Source: Paragordius varius (taxonomy: Eukaryota > Nematomorpha). Taken from it: a stretch of DNA of 64,000 bases. A model generated the notes under the pieces. That model did not search any database. It worked only from the letters and a program-made list of their open reading frames with translations, and was not told where the DNA came from. The stretch covers positions 3,968,001 through 4,032,000 of the forward strand of contig OZ176056.1 in assembly GCA_964247055.1 (NCBI GenBank), given 5' to 3'. Made by a program: the position numbers and the translations under genes. The stretch's first letter is position 1; every line of letters starts with the position of its first letter. This document shows, one piece after another, positions 38,177 through 50,065 of this stretch.

Positions 38177-38639
38177 TTTTGTTAATTTCTTAAAAACTTT
38201 TTACCTTTAATTATAATATATTTTAAACAATAATAATTTGAAATCCATATAAACCCTAAATTTGCGGTTTATATACATTTATTTATTTTAAACAGTTACT
38301 CAATAAACCGTTATATTATGAAAAAACTCTCTTTATATATGACTCAAGGCTTTTAGTTGGCAAAATTCTTCCAAAATGTAAGTTTTGAATGTTAATAGTT
38401 TCAGAAAACTTTGAGTAATATATAAGACTAACTAAAAACCTATGGATATAAAAACTTTCGGGTGAACATGTTTCAATGTTAGCTTTAAGTTCGATAATGC
38501 AATCAAGTAGAATGGATATGGAACCGGATAGAAGGGCATTTAAGTTGCTACCCAAAACTTGTCGAATAAATGTACACACTCGAGTAAATTCTTCAACATA
38601 TGGTTCCAAAAATTTTGGTGGCGCATTTTCTTCCCCCAT
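26636..38639 (-). CDS. C3G/RAPGEF1-like Rap guanine nucleotide exchange factor, 20 exons
   Basis: C3G activates Rap1 by GDP/GTP exchange downstream of Crk adaptors. Predicted exons, 5' to 3': 38639-38440, 38129-37892, 37763-37333, 37219-36615, 36381-35503, 35151-34486, 34420-34314, 34235-33518, 33158-33044, 32729-32591, 31540-31384, 30733-30642, 30434-30265, 30168-29870, 29790-29695, 29241-29058, 28729-28110, 27865-27550, 27223-27092, 26759-26636. All have GT-AG borders and their phases join without a stop (about 2095 codons; human C3G is about 1080). The N-terminus (LLSGSISILLDCIIELKANI; LVTFVTWCDGVYG) resembles the C3G helical domain. A long Asn/Ser-rich region follows. The REM domain (EAFVLTYRLFMTPCVLLDLL) and RasGEF domain (DIAEQLTFLDAQLF; PNLSTFTKHFNDVSYW; LLALLSALDSSPISRL; LILQDLTFIDVGNPTY; HLADDELWNISETIKPR) match C3G closely. 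The RasGEF domain carries an insertion of roughly 200 residues. I saw no obvious PxxP Crk-binding cluster. Upstream exons may exist, because an acceptor-like TTTTAG precedes the chosen ATG. Confidence 0.92.
28750..29020. mobile_element. Tc1-type MITE, family T1, in a C3G intron
   Basis: Left part ACAGACAAAAAGTAAAAATA then TAAAGACAATTTTTTT; right end TATAATTTCAATTTTTTACT then G followed by TA. It fills most of the intron between the exons 29241-29058 and 28729-28110, starting about 20 bases from the latter exon and ending about 40 bases from the former. Confidence 0.7.
29342..29622. mobile_element. Tc1-type MITE, family T1, in a C3G intron
   Basis: Left part TTATACGAACAAAACATAAA then AATATAAAGATA; right end TTTGTACGTTTTGTCCGTAT then AATTCCAATTTTTACTG followed by TA. 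It lies between exons 29790-29695 and 29241-29058. Confidence 0.75.
29667..29693. repeat. (AT)n microsatellite at a C3G splice donor
   Basis: The alternating AT run directly follows, in the direction of transcription, the donor of exon 29790-29695; the donor reads GTATAT and runs into the repeat. Confidence 0.85.
30774..30815. repeat. (AT)n microsatellite
   Basis: Alternating AT run of about 42 bases in a C3G intron, just upstream of the exon 30733-30642. Confidence 0.9.
31582..32104 (+). mobile_element. 3' fragment of a non-LTR retrotransposon (LINE) reverse-transcriptase ORF
   Basis: An open frame runs from about 31582 to the stop at 32102. It reads YSTIIRPALTYGTECWPM, then RFLRAKRLRWAGHIHRRPPD, then SSKPGRPFKSWISTIYDDL. 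The 'RP.L.YG.E.W', 'RLRW.GH..R' and 'GRP...W...' stretches are typical of the end of LINE ORF2 proteins, after the reverse-transcriptase core. Catalytic motifs are absent: the insertion is 5'-truncated, as is usual for LINEs. The remaining frame of about 173 codons is uninterrupted, suggesting a fairly recent insertion. It sits antisense in the C3G intron between the exons at 32729-32591 and 31540-31384. Confidence 0.85.
32793..33030. mobile_element. Tc1-type MITE, family T1, in a C3G intron
   Basis: Left part AAAATTATATAGACAAAACG then TAAAAACATAAAGACAAATA; the right part TTTGTCTCTTTGAATTTTAC is shortened. It lies immediately 3' (in transcription sense) of exon 33158-33044. Confidence 0.6.
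33190..33432. mobile_element. hAT-like MITE in a C3G intron
   Basis: Left end TCAGGGGGACATTTATGCGC then GGCCCGCGAAAA; right end GTGTGGCCCGCGAAGGC then ...CAGCCCCTGA. The terminal CAGGGG/CCCCTG with subterminal GGCCCGC is the usual pattern of short hAT derivatives. It is non-coding. Confidence 0.55.
38142..38173. repeat. (AT)n microsatellite at a C3G splice acceptor
   Basis: Alternating AT run lying just upstream of the acceptor of exon 38129-37892. Confidence 0.85.
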
Positions 38640-38649
38640 TTCACTTCTA

Positions 38650-41600
38650 AAACTTAAAATTTGTCATATTGTTCTTTGTTTTAAGGATAGTTTTCTAAAT
38701 AATTATTGTAGTATCATATAAAAGTGAAAAATATATAAGATTGATAAAAATATTTATCTTATCCGCACCGCGCTATGATTAAAACAAATGATAATATATA
38801 TTTTATTATTAAACAAATCGGTATGCTCCAATTAATATAATATACTAATATATAAAAATAATTTTATAATTAAAAAAACTTTTTTAATATATATAACTAA
38901 CTAACTTTCTGTGTCTACTTCCATATTTTCTTATTTTATTCGTTAATATATATATATGAAAATTATAATTATTTTTAACTTTTGGAACAATAGATTATAA
39001 AAAGTAAAAATAACTGTAAAAATTAATCAAAATAAAAAGAATAAAAAAATATTCACTGTGAAATTTATTTTTAACTGCACAATAACTAACAGATATTTCC
39101 AGCTGGAACTCAAGGATTATAATGATTTAGCGGTGGCTCTTATTGTATAAGATTGCTTAAAAAAATTTTTATCAAACAATTATAAAAGTTAAAGTTAGTT
39201 TATATAATAAAGTTAAATCACTTGACAAAAAATTTTCACTTTTTCATAGACACCAGGGTTACCAAAATAATTAAAGATTTAGTACCGTCATCCTAATATT
39301 TATATATTTCGAAAATTGTTTTAATAAATAATATATTTATATATGTCAAGGTTTTATGGTGTCTAATTTGCTACGGAAAATATATTACTCTTACATCTAA
39401 GACTAAATTCTCAGGATTGTGTGTTAAAAATTAATATAAAAATAATAATCTTTAATTTGATTCTTTATATGAAATATTTACAATAGAATTGTTTATTATA
39501 TAAGAAAAATCAAATAAAAGTATTGTGGTCATTTGAGAAAATCTATTTTTCAAGAGTTACACAGTATAAAAATTGAAATATACGGACAAAACGTAAAAAT
39601 ATAAAGACAAATATTTTAATTAAAAGAAAATTTAGTTACGAGATAAAATATCGATGGTGTTAGTAAAACCTCTCTATTTCCGCTTTGCTACATAAACAAT
39701 GATTTATATTGAAATCAATCAAGTCTAAAAAAATGGGTTGTCTTTATTTTTACCTTTTGTCCGTATATTTCGGTTTTAAAAAAATGTTTAAATCGTTGAA
39801 AAGAGAGTTTTATCCGTAATTTATTTGTTCAAACAAATAAAACCAAATTTAAATTTATAATATACCTTTAAACTATTGTTGGAAGTATCTATGTATGTTA
39901 TACATCATTCATGCTAAAGCTTTATGTAAAATAATTTTTTAAAAAAGAAAAAGAACTTTGTTAAAAAAGTTTGTCATGAAAATATATTTGAAAAATTTAA
40001 ATTCAATTAGTGCGGCGTACCCAACTATCCATGTTAAATTTATCTTATAATTCAGGAAGGACAGTTTTTTAAGGCTTAATAATATTAAAATATATGTAAA
40101 TTATTATATAAAAATTCTGAATATATATAAATAAAAATATAATAAACTAAGAACTAACCTTAGGCAAATTTAGACAATGGTGAATAAAAAAATAAGATAT
40201 ATGTGATGGTTAAAATCTTTTGAAATAAAATATTGAATAATAAAAATTTAACATTAATATAATGAAACTAAGATCTTTAATTAAGTTAGCAAATGTGTTC
40301 AATTAACATAATTTTTTTGCGGCATTTTTTTTATCAAAAAATACATAAAAGAATATCAAAAAATTAATTTTATAATTCGATTTTAAAAAATTATAAAATA
40401 AAATTCCAAAAGTTCATATAAAATTAATGGTTATAAAATTACTAAATTAGGATTAAGAGCCAGGAAAATATATTACCATTTAAACAGATTTTAATGTTTG
40501 AAACTATGAAGTAACTTTGCAAAAGTTTTCTAAATCTATTATATAAACAAAAAGGGGATTTGCATTTAAAATGAATATATAATGCAAGAATAAAACAAAT
40601 TTATCTTGAGATTATAAATAATGAACTTCTAAACAAATTGATGATGATGATAGATTGATGAGGATCAACGTTTTCATGTAACATGTATGGCGTACAATAA
40701 ATAATATATTTAAGGATAAATAATTTAAGTCCAAAAATTAAAAAAGAGTAGAATTTTAAAAATTAAATTAATAATTTTTACAGAATAACATTTAAATTTA
40801 CCTTTAAAAATTTGAATTTTGTGTGTGGTTGATATAAAGTATGAATAACAATCAGTTGGGGTATTTTTATGTCAATATTTAAGTTTAATTTTTTCAACAA
40901 CAGGCATCAGTTAATTGCGTTAAAAACATATAAATTATTAAAAAAAAGTATAATTAATTAGCAGATCCTACCAAAAATTTTTAAATAAAATATATCTTTC
41001 ATAGAAAAATAAATAGGAATTCTTGCCTATAATTTTTGGTCTGTAGGTAATTTAATAAAAATGCTTGCTTTTGTAGTATTTGCCTAAATTCAAAAAATCA
41101 TAAGAGAATGCTAAATAAAATATTTTTGGGGATATGAAATTTATTCCAAAATAATTATTAGCACTTCATTACCTTTTAGATTCCTTGTCCTAGAGTACTT
41201 TTTGGGTTATTTTTATTCCAGTTTATAACAGTACACATTGTCATGGGTCCATTATCTCATATATTAATTGTTATATTAAGGAAACTAAAAAAAATTTATT
41301 TTCTGCTACCCAAAAGTGTAAATAAAAGCTTATATTTTTTCATTTTAGCAAATTTTAGAGCTAAAATTGGGCAGTTTAAGAACACGATTGAAACGAGCAC
41401 CAGATATTGAAATCAAAATATATCTAATTAAATGTAGCCTGAAAGCCAAAGTTAATTAAATACATTTTCTAACCATATTATAAATCTATTTTCTTTCATT
41501 ACATTATCACATAAACATAAAAAGATAAAATAGATGTATTCTGATAGAAAAATATATCGAGTTTATCATGTTGGTTTGGCACCCAAGTGTGTTATTAACA

Positions 41601-42275
41601 TTTTGTGCTCATATTCCGTATCAAAAAATGGCAAAATATGTACATATTTTTAAACAATTTTTTGAAAACTATCCAAGGAATATCATTAAAATATATAATA
41701 AAAAAAGCAAAACAATTATAATGTTTTAGTTTTTAAACTTTGGTTCCGAAATCCAAATTTTTTCACTCTATAGTTTATTTTCTTATGCGCAAAATTTTTA
41801 CTTATAATAAATTTTGACATTAAAAAAATAATTTTAAAAAAATGCATAGTTTTACAAATATTTAATTTCTTGAAATTTTTTTTGAAGACTTCATCATATT
41901 TTTAGACATGATGGAAACGGAAAAGGCTATTAGATATTATAAAAGCACCTTTCTATAATTCGATGATGCTGAACATTTATATCACCTGAGAATTTTGATT
42001 TAAATATTCCCTCGTCTTCGGATTTATACTAAATATTAATTATCGTTTTTTATAAAAATTTCACCAAAAATCAAAGGTAAACAATCCTTTAATATCAAAT
42101 TATATAGATGAAGTGTTTTTACAATATTTAAGTATACCGTTTTCATCGAAAATTAGTATGAGGTAGGCTTCAACTAAATTATGCTACAAATTAAATAGTA
42201 TGCTTTTTTAAAAAAATATTTTTTTTTCATATCAAAAATTTAACATATAACTATGATTATTATCCTACAATCCCG
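38650..42275. other. intergenic AT-rich stretch
   Basis: No coding sequence was recognised. It holds one MITE (39562-39780). A segment at 41900-42275 resembles 54290-54640 (family R2; both carry AATTCGATGATGCT). Upstream exons or the promoter of the C3G gene could lie here but cannot be seen. Confidence 0.45.
39562..39780. mobile_element. Tc1-type MITE, family T1
   Basis: Left end CAGTATAAAAATTGAAATAT then ACGGACAAAACGTAAAAATA; right end GTTGTCTTTATTTTTACCTT then TTGTCCGTATATTTCGGTTT. It has the clearest long inverted repeats of the family (about 35 matching bases). Confidence 0.8.
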
Positions 42276-42279
42276 TCAT

Positions 42280-43600
42280 TTTTGCGTTAATTTTAAAAGA
42301 ACTAAAAGCGAAAAAATGTTGGACTTTCAGAGCCCACATTTAAAAATTAAAGTAATTTAAAAATACTCTTTTGTGTTTCATAGGTAGTTTATTATATATT
42401 TTGGTGATATTTTACCAAAAAAATTTAATAAAAATGTGCGCAATTTAGCCATTTTCTGATATAGAGCACTTACCACATAAGTGTAAATAACTTTCTTATA
42501 TTTATCGTAAGGGCCAAAACAAAAAGCATGTCCTAAAACATTTACCTATCAGAATATTAATATTTCAGACAGTTAATTAGAATATCTCAAAAAATAGTTT
42601 CACCATTCGACAAAATTTAAATATTTTAATCTATTAGACGCTAGACATACAAATATTATAAAAAATGCAGAATTGTAAAAAACTCTCGCCTCAAACTTTT
42701 TGACCGCCATTTTTCCTTCCATATGAATGCTAATAGAACAAAAAAATAAATATATATTATAAAAAAATATAAATTTTAATTTGGAAAGCTTTCATATCAC
42801 AAATTACCAGTAATTTTTAAATATATATGAATAGCTGATTCTAATCTTTCTTTGTAACTATCCAATCGGTCTATAGAAGTTAAAAAGCTGTAAAAAATTC
42901 CAAACTCCTTTATCTAATACAGGAGAAGAGGGTTTATCAATTGAATTTAACCAAAACAACTTTCAGATTTTTTTGTCGTCTCGTATAAACAAATAGAATA
43001 TGATGAAGTTTTAAATTTTGTTGTATAATTGTTCGGAATTTCAATATAAGACCGATTTCACAATATCTTATGATGTTTTTTACCGCTACCACTACCTCAA
43101 AATTACATAAAATACGCTTCAATAAATGTGTTAAAAATTAAATTGCAAGCCAATTTTCAAAATTGTTATCGCCAATCGACTTTATGTTAATAAGGGTAGC
43201 TTATTTTAGGATGGGCAAAAACTAAGCTTTCCACACGAAAAATTAAAGTTTTTTAAAAATATTTTTATGCTTTTTACACAGGGTTCACAAAAATATTGTG
43301 ATGAAATATATAAATTCTGATTGTTATACCAGGATACTCATGATACTTTTGGTTTTGACTTGATATAAGAAAGTTGTTACCACTTTTGTGGCTGCTCAAT
43401 ATCAGAAAATAGCAAAATTTTGGCACATTTTGTTATATAAACATTTTGGGTAGCCGTCCAAAAATATTACTAAAAAATATGATAAGCTGTTTATAATAAG
43501 CAAACAATATTTTCATATTTTGATTTTCGATATGAGCGCCGAAAGTCTCACATTTTGGACCCGTACAAAATGGGCAGATTTTTTTCTTTAATTTATGTTA
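42280..43600. repeat. inverted-repeat element, family R2
   Basis: Diverged arms at about 42300-42520 and 43365-43590 are reverse complements. The left arm holds AATGTTGGACTTTCAGAGCC, AATGTGCGCAATTTAGCCAT and TTTCTGATATAGAGCACTTA; the right arm read on the minus strand holds AAAATGTGAGACTTTCGGCG, AATGTGCCAAAATTTTGCTA and TTTCTGATATTGAGCAGCCA. The centre is non-coding. Related fragments lie at 14520-14740, 41900-42275 and 54170-54860. Confidence 0.6.
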
Positions 43601-43846
43601 AATGTTTTAATAAAGCATGAAAATTTAAAATAAATTTTTGAAACAAAATTGTATAAAAAAGTGTTTTGAAATGTCTTAGCATATTGTAAAATAATATTAA
43701 TATTATATTTGACTGCAAATTTTTGGATCATTTTAAGCTCTATTGATATTATACTTGGTTGTTTTCTGCAAAAGTTGGATACGCCTATATCCTAGCTTAA
43801 ATCTCTGGCTGCTACGTAGCCCGAGGAAGTCCTTCGAACTTTTTAA

Positions 43847-43861
43847 GGGGGGGGGGGGGGG
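43847..43861. repeat. G15 homopolymer
   Basis: Fifteen consecutive G in an otherwise AT-rich region, about 30 bases outside the left edge of the Helitron-like block. Confidence 0.95.
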
Positions 43862-43884
43862 CATTTTTGAAAAAAGGGATCAAC

Positions 43885-45895
43885 AAAATTGTGATCCATA
43901 TATATATATATATATATATAATTTATTTCGAACATTATTTAATAGTTATGATTTTAGGATTTTCCAAACGGTGCAGTGTGCATTCATATTAATATATTAT
44001 TTACTAGTGTAAAGGCCCCAAATTGAGGATTAACGGAAAAAAACGCTATACTATAATTTTTACCTTTTTATGGGTATTATTTAGAGCCTTTATTAAACTC
44101 GTATGGCTTTTTTAAAAAAATTACTCTAAAACTACATCATTTTGTATGGCGTCTCAGTTTTAAACCGGTACTCCCCTACCAAGCCTTATATGAAGCGTTG
44201 AGTAAAACTCTTTGCCTTTATAGGGCAAATATTTGGAACAATCTTTGATACCATCGTCTCATATGTTATTCGAAAAATAACATAACACTAAATAATCGTT
44301 ATATTATGGCTTATTTTTAGGGCATAAAGGCCCCAAATAACGCCCAATAAAAAACGCCTGATTATAATTTATAGATAGTTACGGGTAATATTTCCAGCTT
44401 TTAAAAAGCTCATATGGCCTCATATATTTTCTGTAAATTTCAAAACAACCCAATTACTATATAGTGGTGCAGTTTTTGGCGGTTAGCTCTACCAAGGGGC
44501 AGGTATAAAAAGGCGTTAAAATTTTTGCTTTTATATAGGGAATGTAGGGAAATATTATGGATCCCATACTATAAGTTCTTGAAAATATTGCTTCAAAACT
44601 AAAAAATTGGGCGGTGCATTTTTTAGGGCGTAAAACTTTACTTAGCGACTCGTTTAAATAACCCCTATACTAAAATATTTGTAAGGGGTACCAAATATTT
44701 AAGTCCTTATTTCACTGACACAATCTCATAGGTTTTCTAAAGTTTGGCTCCAAAGGCATGCTGTATCGATATGGTGATGCAGTTTTATTCGTATAGCCCC
44801 CTATACAGGGGCGAAACAAAAAAAACGCTCGATTAAAATTGCCTTAATTTATGTAATACATGAAGCGATTCTTGCTCTCGTGGGATCGAAAAATTGCCTC
44901 AAACCAAAAAGTCATTCTATGGTGGCGCATTTTTCTAGACAAGAGCCTAATTAAGGGATAATTTAATAAAACCGCTCGACTTAAATTCTTGTCTTTTTAC
45001 GGGTAATATTTCAGGCCATTATACCTATATGATCTGATAAGATTTATGAAGATTAACTCCTAAACAACGCAATTTCGATAAAGGTGGCATAGTTTTAGGC
45101 GGGTAGCTTCCTACCCAGGGGCTGGTACAAAACAAGCGCTTGATTAAACTTTTTTACGGAATACCTGTAATTATGATTGATTCCATATGCTCTCATTAGT
45201 TTTTGGAATTGCTTTAAAACTAAAAACTCATTCTATGGTCGGGCCCTTTTCAGGGCGTGAACGGCCTAATTAACAGCTAATTCAAAAAACGACATAAATT
45301 TTTGCCTTGTTACGGGTATGATTTTAAGCAGCTATTGAAATGATATGGCCTGATAGTTCTTCTGAAATTTGGCCCCAAAGCTCTATTTTGATATAATGGG
45401 GCAGTTTTTAGCGGGTATCTCCTTACCCAATAGCCAATATAAAAGAAACGCACGACTAAAATTTTTGCCTTTAAACAGGGAACACCTTGAATCCTCAGTG
45501 AATTGCCTTGGGCGAAAAATAGATTTAAAATATTATTGTGGACTTATTTTTTTAAAAAAATGGCAATTTGCGGGGAGAGCGGGTTAAAAGAGGGCCTCGA
45601 GCCGACTAGTTCGGTGCAATCGAAAAAAAAGTAAAAAAATCATATTTGAAATTGAATGGTCCAACACGTTTTTTGGAAAATTATCTCAAAGACACGATTT
45701 TTGTCGACATCTGTTTTCAAAAAAACCCGTTTTACACGGGGTGGGCCCAAACTGGGGACCTAATTCCAAAAAAGAGCGAGGCTATTGTCGGGGTATTCAT
45801 TAATGATATTCTTTCGACATTTGGATTTGAATGAGTTTACCGGTTTTCCGGAAACAGATCTCAAAGCCAGCATTTTCCATTTTTACAAATATATA
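43885..45895 (-). mobile_element. Helitron-like repeat block (copy 2 of 3)
   Basis: Shares with the block at 3603-5470 the same order of internal units and the same terminal region; on the minus strand it begins TCTATATATTTGTAAAAATG then GAAAATGCTGGCTTTGAGAT, near 45895. Its other end matches the block at 56025-57940 (landmarks TGATCCATAT, ATTTCGAACATTATTTAATA and GTGCATTCATATTAATAT), not the CTAG end of copy 1. An (AT)n tract lies at 43899-43921. No open frame here is a gene. Confidence 0.6.
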
Positions 45896-45899
45896 GATT

Positions 45900-46495
45900 T
45901 CGAGAAATTTAAAAAAACATGACTCTGCAGCTCTCAATTTTTCAATGGCAGACTATTTTTTCTGATGTTTAATTAATATATATTTCTATTATTTAACTAA
46001 TCAGATAAAAACCGAATAAAAAATTCTTGCCATCTTAAATAATTTATTTTTCTGAAACGAGTTGTGCATTAGAGGGAAAAAATATATCAAAATGTAAACT
46101 ATTTTGTTTCATATTTTATGAAGTTTTAATTCGTATTATACATATTAAAAATAAATTATTGATAATAAATATACTATGTTCAATAACTTATAAATTTAAA
46201 AATATTTTTTAAAATTAAAAATACTAAATATTTATATATCACCTAATTAAAAAAGATTAACGTATTATATGTAAATGCCGCTTATGATTACAATGGATAT
46301 TTCAATCAACACAATAGAGAATGCGGTATTTTGCGTCATTAAAAATACTAATAATTCTTTTTTCAAGGAAAAAATATTAATAAAGTGTCGAAAAAATATT
46401 TTTTTGCAATAAACCCCCGAAATTCTTAGCACCGAGTAAATGGTATATAAGTGATTAATTTTTATATATATTATAAATAATATATCCTAACATTT
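45900..46495. other. AT-rich stretch upstream of the secreted-protein locus
   Basis: No coding sequence or element was recognised. As this precedes the signal-peptide exon at 46501, the promoter is likely here, but I cannot point to a reliable core element. Confidence 0.4.
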
Positions 46496-46500
46496 TCGTT

Positions 46501-46609
46501 ATGCATAAAATTTGCCTTTACAATTTTTTAATTGTATTTTTGTACGTTTCTACGTTATTTAGCGAGCCAATCGATATCCCTCAAATAAAACATATTCATG
46601 TCCAAAGAG
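46501..46609 (+). CDS. signal-peptide first exon
   Basis: The frame from ATG at 46501 encodes MHKICLYNFLIVFLYVSTLF followed by SEPIDIPQIKHIHVQR. A short basic start, a hydrophobic core of about 16 residues and a plausible cleavage region after Ser-21 make a good signal peptide. The donor G|GTATAT at 46609/46610 leaves one base of a codon. That phase fits two downstream acceptors: the A exon at 47106 (making Ala-Leu-Thr) and the first hyaluronidase exon at 50076 (making Gly-Leu-Lys). Which is used cannot be decided from sequence. I found no corresponding signal exon upstream of the second copy. Confidence 0.6.
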
Positions 46610-46699
46610 GTATATTTATAATAAGCTTTTTTGTTTTAATTCGCCAGAAATCTATCAAGGTTGAATGTTTTAGTAAATATAATTTGTAAAAATATTTTA

Positions 46700-46860
46700 T
46701 GGTAGAAATCCGTATTCAGACCCAACTCAGTCATCCCACAGTCATTAGTAGCCATCATGAAAAAGCTTGCCGAGTTATTAAGAAAGTATCGCCTGGAGAT
46801 CCTAAAACCCCCTTCAAAATATTTCAAATTCAATCCGGCTTCCCTGTTAAATTTGATAAA
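46700..46860. repeat. less AT-rich patch of unknown origin
   Basis: The stretch from CCGTATTCAGACCCAACTCA to AATTCAATCCGGCTTCC is unlike its neighbours and open on both strands. It lies in the first intron of the locus and resembles the edge of a dispersed element. Its right part (from about 46793) has a counterpart at about 55830 in the second copy. Confidence 0.3.
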
Positions 46861-47105
46861 AGTATATATATAATTGTATCATTTCAGATCAAATAATTTA
46901 TAAGATTTGATAACTGAAATCTTTTATATTTTGATTTAGTATTCAGTAAGAATACCCCATCTTTTCTCCGATTACAAAACTGTCACTTGAGCATGACAAT
47001 AGAGAAACCATTGTACCCCACTGATGTTAATATAAGTAATAATTTAATTAATAAAATATTTTTGTTAATTTTATTTAAATTTATATTTTTTTATTATATT
47101 TCCAG

Positions 47106-48422
47106 CTCTAACTTTGAATAAAACTTCGATAAATTTGAATGATTTGGTAACCGAGACGCATATCAAACAGCTATTTGAAACTGATAACTTTTTTCAACAC
47201 ATCCAAACCAACCACCATAAAAGCGATAATGATAATATAATTAAATGGTTTAATTTGACCGCTCATGTAAGAAGCGAAAATAAAGGCCCACCTTATGATA
47301 TAAATAAATATCTTAACTTTTTACGAAATAACATGAATACTGTAAATAGCAATACTAACTTAAACAATGGAGAAGATCCTTTGTTTGATGGATCAGGGAA
47401 TGGAGAGAAATGGCAAAATAGGGATTTTTTTAGCCCAAACTTTAATGAAACTAGCAGTCATCAATTTGATAGTCTTGAAGTAAAAGAACTAAACGATCAA
47501 ATAGTAGAAAAGACAAAGGACAATCATGGTGTAATTAGCCTTCTAAATTCTTACATACACCTGGCTTATGAAAATATTTGGAATTATCTTTTCGCCAAAA
47601 ATACTCGTGATATCGATACCCAAAATGATAAAAATTTAGTTTTTCAAGATTATTACAGAAATAATAACAATAATGCAAATCAGTTTGATAATATACGTAA
47701 TCAACGGTTTAAGGAACCTTTGAACGAAATATTTCCCCTTTCCACACCGGAAACTTTTAAAAAATTAGAGATTAAGTCTGAAGAAAATGCCATATTATCC
47801 GCAGTAAATCTAAGATCATTCAGTATTTATGTTGATGCTTTAAGTCACATAACCATGGGACAGTTTGTTTTGGATCTTAATAATGTTTTCGTCTCTAATA
47901 CGCATGAAGGCAATCACGGAGAAAACTTAAATGAAGTTAAAATGTTGGGCAAAAAATCGAATGTTAAAACTAACCTTGAAGAAACCCTTTTAATTAATGT
48001 ATGATATTTTTTTCAATCAAAAAATATTTTCGGAAAATACTTTTTTATATGGTAGTGAAAATAACAAAACTTTAAAATGGGTAAAAAATATGTTACTTGT
48101 CTCTAGGGCCGTAGTATTGATAAAAATTTCATAGCTGTTTAAAACATTTGCAGAATATTTATGTCCTAAAAATTATTATCAAAAAAATTAAGTATTACTT
48201 CTCTAGGGCGGGGTTTGGATAGTTTTTATATAAACTATACTCGTAATAAATTTAAATAAAAGATTTTCCATTTTTTAGGGAATGACCAATTATTCAAATA
48301 TTAATCTATATAATATAAAATATATTATTTCCTTTTTTATATAGGTTGGCCCTAGTGATGGAAATAAAGTCCATTTTGTTATATCGAAAGCAACAAATTT
48401 TATAACCCAAAATCACAATTAA
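47106..48422 (+). CDS. unknown Asn-rich secreted-type protein A, copy 1 (open)
   Basis: Exon 47106-47998 (about 298 codons) is preceded by TTTCCAG and followed by GTATGA; exon 48345-48422 follows an ATATAG acceptor and ends at a stop, giving LLIN-VGPSDGNK-...-TQNHN. The protein is polar and Asn-rich, with at least one N-glycosylation-like NET and an N5 run. Its best conserved parts are SLLNSYIHLAYENIWNYLF and LRSFSIYVDALSHITMGQFV. No family was recognised; the string LLINVGPSDG recalls the end of GH29 fucosidase domains, but nothing else does, so I do not use it. The upstream signal exon at 46501 fits in phase. It lies directly before a hyaluronidase and was duplicated with it. Confidence 0.6.
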
Positions 48423-48424
48423 AC

Positions 48425-50065
48425 GCATTTTTGATTTGATTATTATCATACAAATATATGGAATTCATCTTTTCAGATCATATATTCAATATCATCACAT
48501 CTTCAATTTTTTTCAAAATAAATTAATCATTTATCCATATTAACAACTTTTTAATATAAATTTATTTGATTATTATAATTTTTACCACAATAAATAACTT
48601 ATAAATTATATTTATTGAATATCACTTATTATCAATTATTCAATGTAAAATTATAAACCACATATAGCGCGGTTTAACGGTTTCATATAAAATAACTCCT
48701 ATTTGAAAAAATATTTTAAGGAATTTTCTCTTCGATTCCATTCTTTTTTTTGTCGATCCGATTTCAATTTTGGTTGTATTTTTCCAACTTCATACACACC
48801 TTAATGATTGTGATACATTTTTCTGAAAGTCAAAAAAATACTTTTATATTTCAAATATAACAAAAATATCTGAAACCAAAAAATTAAAAATAATATTTTT
48901 GAGACTGTTTAAAACTGTAGTCCGAATTTAAAAACTGTTCTAGAACTAAAAAAAAAATAAATCTCTTATGAAATTATTTTTTCCCTACATTGTATATAAC
49001 ATGTTTCTTTATATAATTCACACTTTGTATTGATAAAAATTTTGTTATTGATTATATTGTGGAAAACCAATCATTTTAATTGAAAAAAATTAAATTGGAT
49101 TTTGGACGAAGTGCATGGGTTTAAGGTTTATTATTGAATATTTAATCCTTGCTTAATTTATTTACAAAGATGGTTGGTTCATGAATAATAGATTATAAAA
49201 GCACACAGATATTCAAGGGCATTTTTATATTAATATATTAATTATGTTTTTATAAAAAATTTTAAACAAATCATAAGCCAATGCAATCCATAAAAATCAT
49301 TTTGGATTATTTAATTTTATCATATTTGTATAATTTTGCAACAATTGATTATCATTGATTGTTAGTAATATTGTAATATTTTAAAAAATAATCAACCAGC
49401 GTAATGATTTTATTATTGAAAGTATTGACTGTGGAAGTATATGCTATTATTATAGTAAGACAATTTAATATTTCTTTCATACATATTCAAACGTTCAAAA
49501 TTAACTCTTGAACATTTCAAATTTAACACCTTTGAGGAGTCGAATTAACCCTTAATATCGTTTTTTTGTAACTTTTATTTGAATTCTTTACTTTCATTGA
49601 TATAAAAATAAAATTAAAAATATGGTAAACTATGCCAAAAACAAATTTTTTCGATAATAAATTAATTTAAAAATATTTATTTAAGGGGGAATTTGAATTA
49701 GGTCGAATAAGATATGTTCAAAGGTTTTTTTGCAAATAAAGCGATAAAATACTTAATAGTGGTTCAATTAACCCAGTGATACTTTATTTGTATCTGGTTT
49801 CGAAAAATTTATCAATTACAACTAAAAAAACATTTCTTATGGTAAACGCACGCCATAACAATAATTTATAACAAATCAATAGCTTCGATATAAGAATAAT
49901 TTAGTTAGGTTAATATAATTAAGAATGCTTTTAAAAATTTCGAGCATTCTAATGTTCATTATGCCGTTTTTAGACTCAAAATTATTTTTGAAATTATTTA
50001 ATCTTAGATTGAGTCTTATTTTTTGGCCTGTAAAAATTATATCATTGAACTTTTAGATTCAAACA
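48425..50065. other. non-coding spacer or intron between A and hyaluronidase
   Basis: No open frame. The sequence is well conserved with 59290-60900 in copy 2, as expected from a recent duplication rather than from selection. Confidence 0.5.

Noticed and set aside
47990-48422. Similarity of LLINVGPSDG to the end of GH29 fucosidase catalytic domains
   Set aside because: Only about ten residues agree and the preceding 300 residues do not resemble that family.
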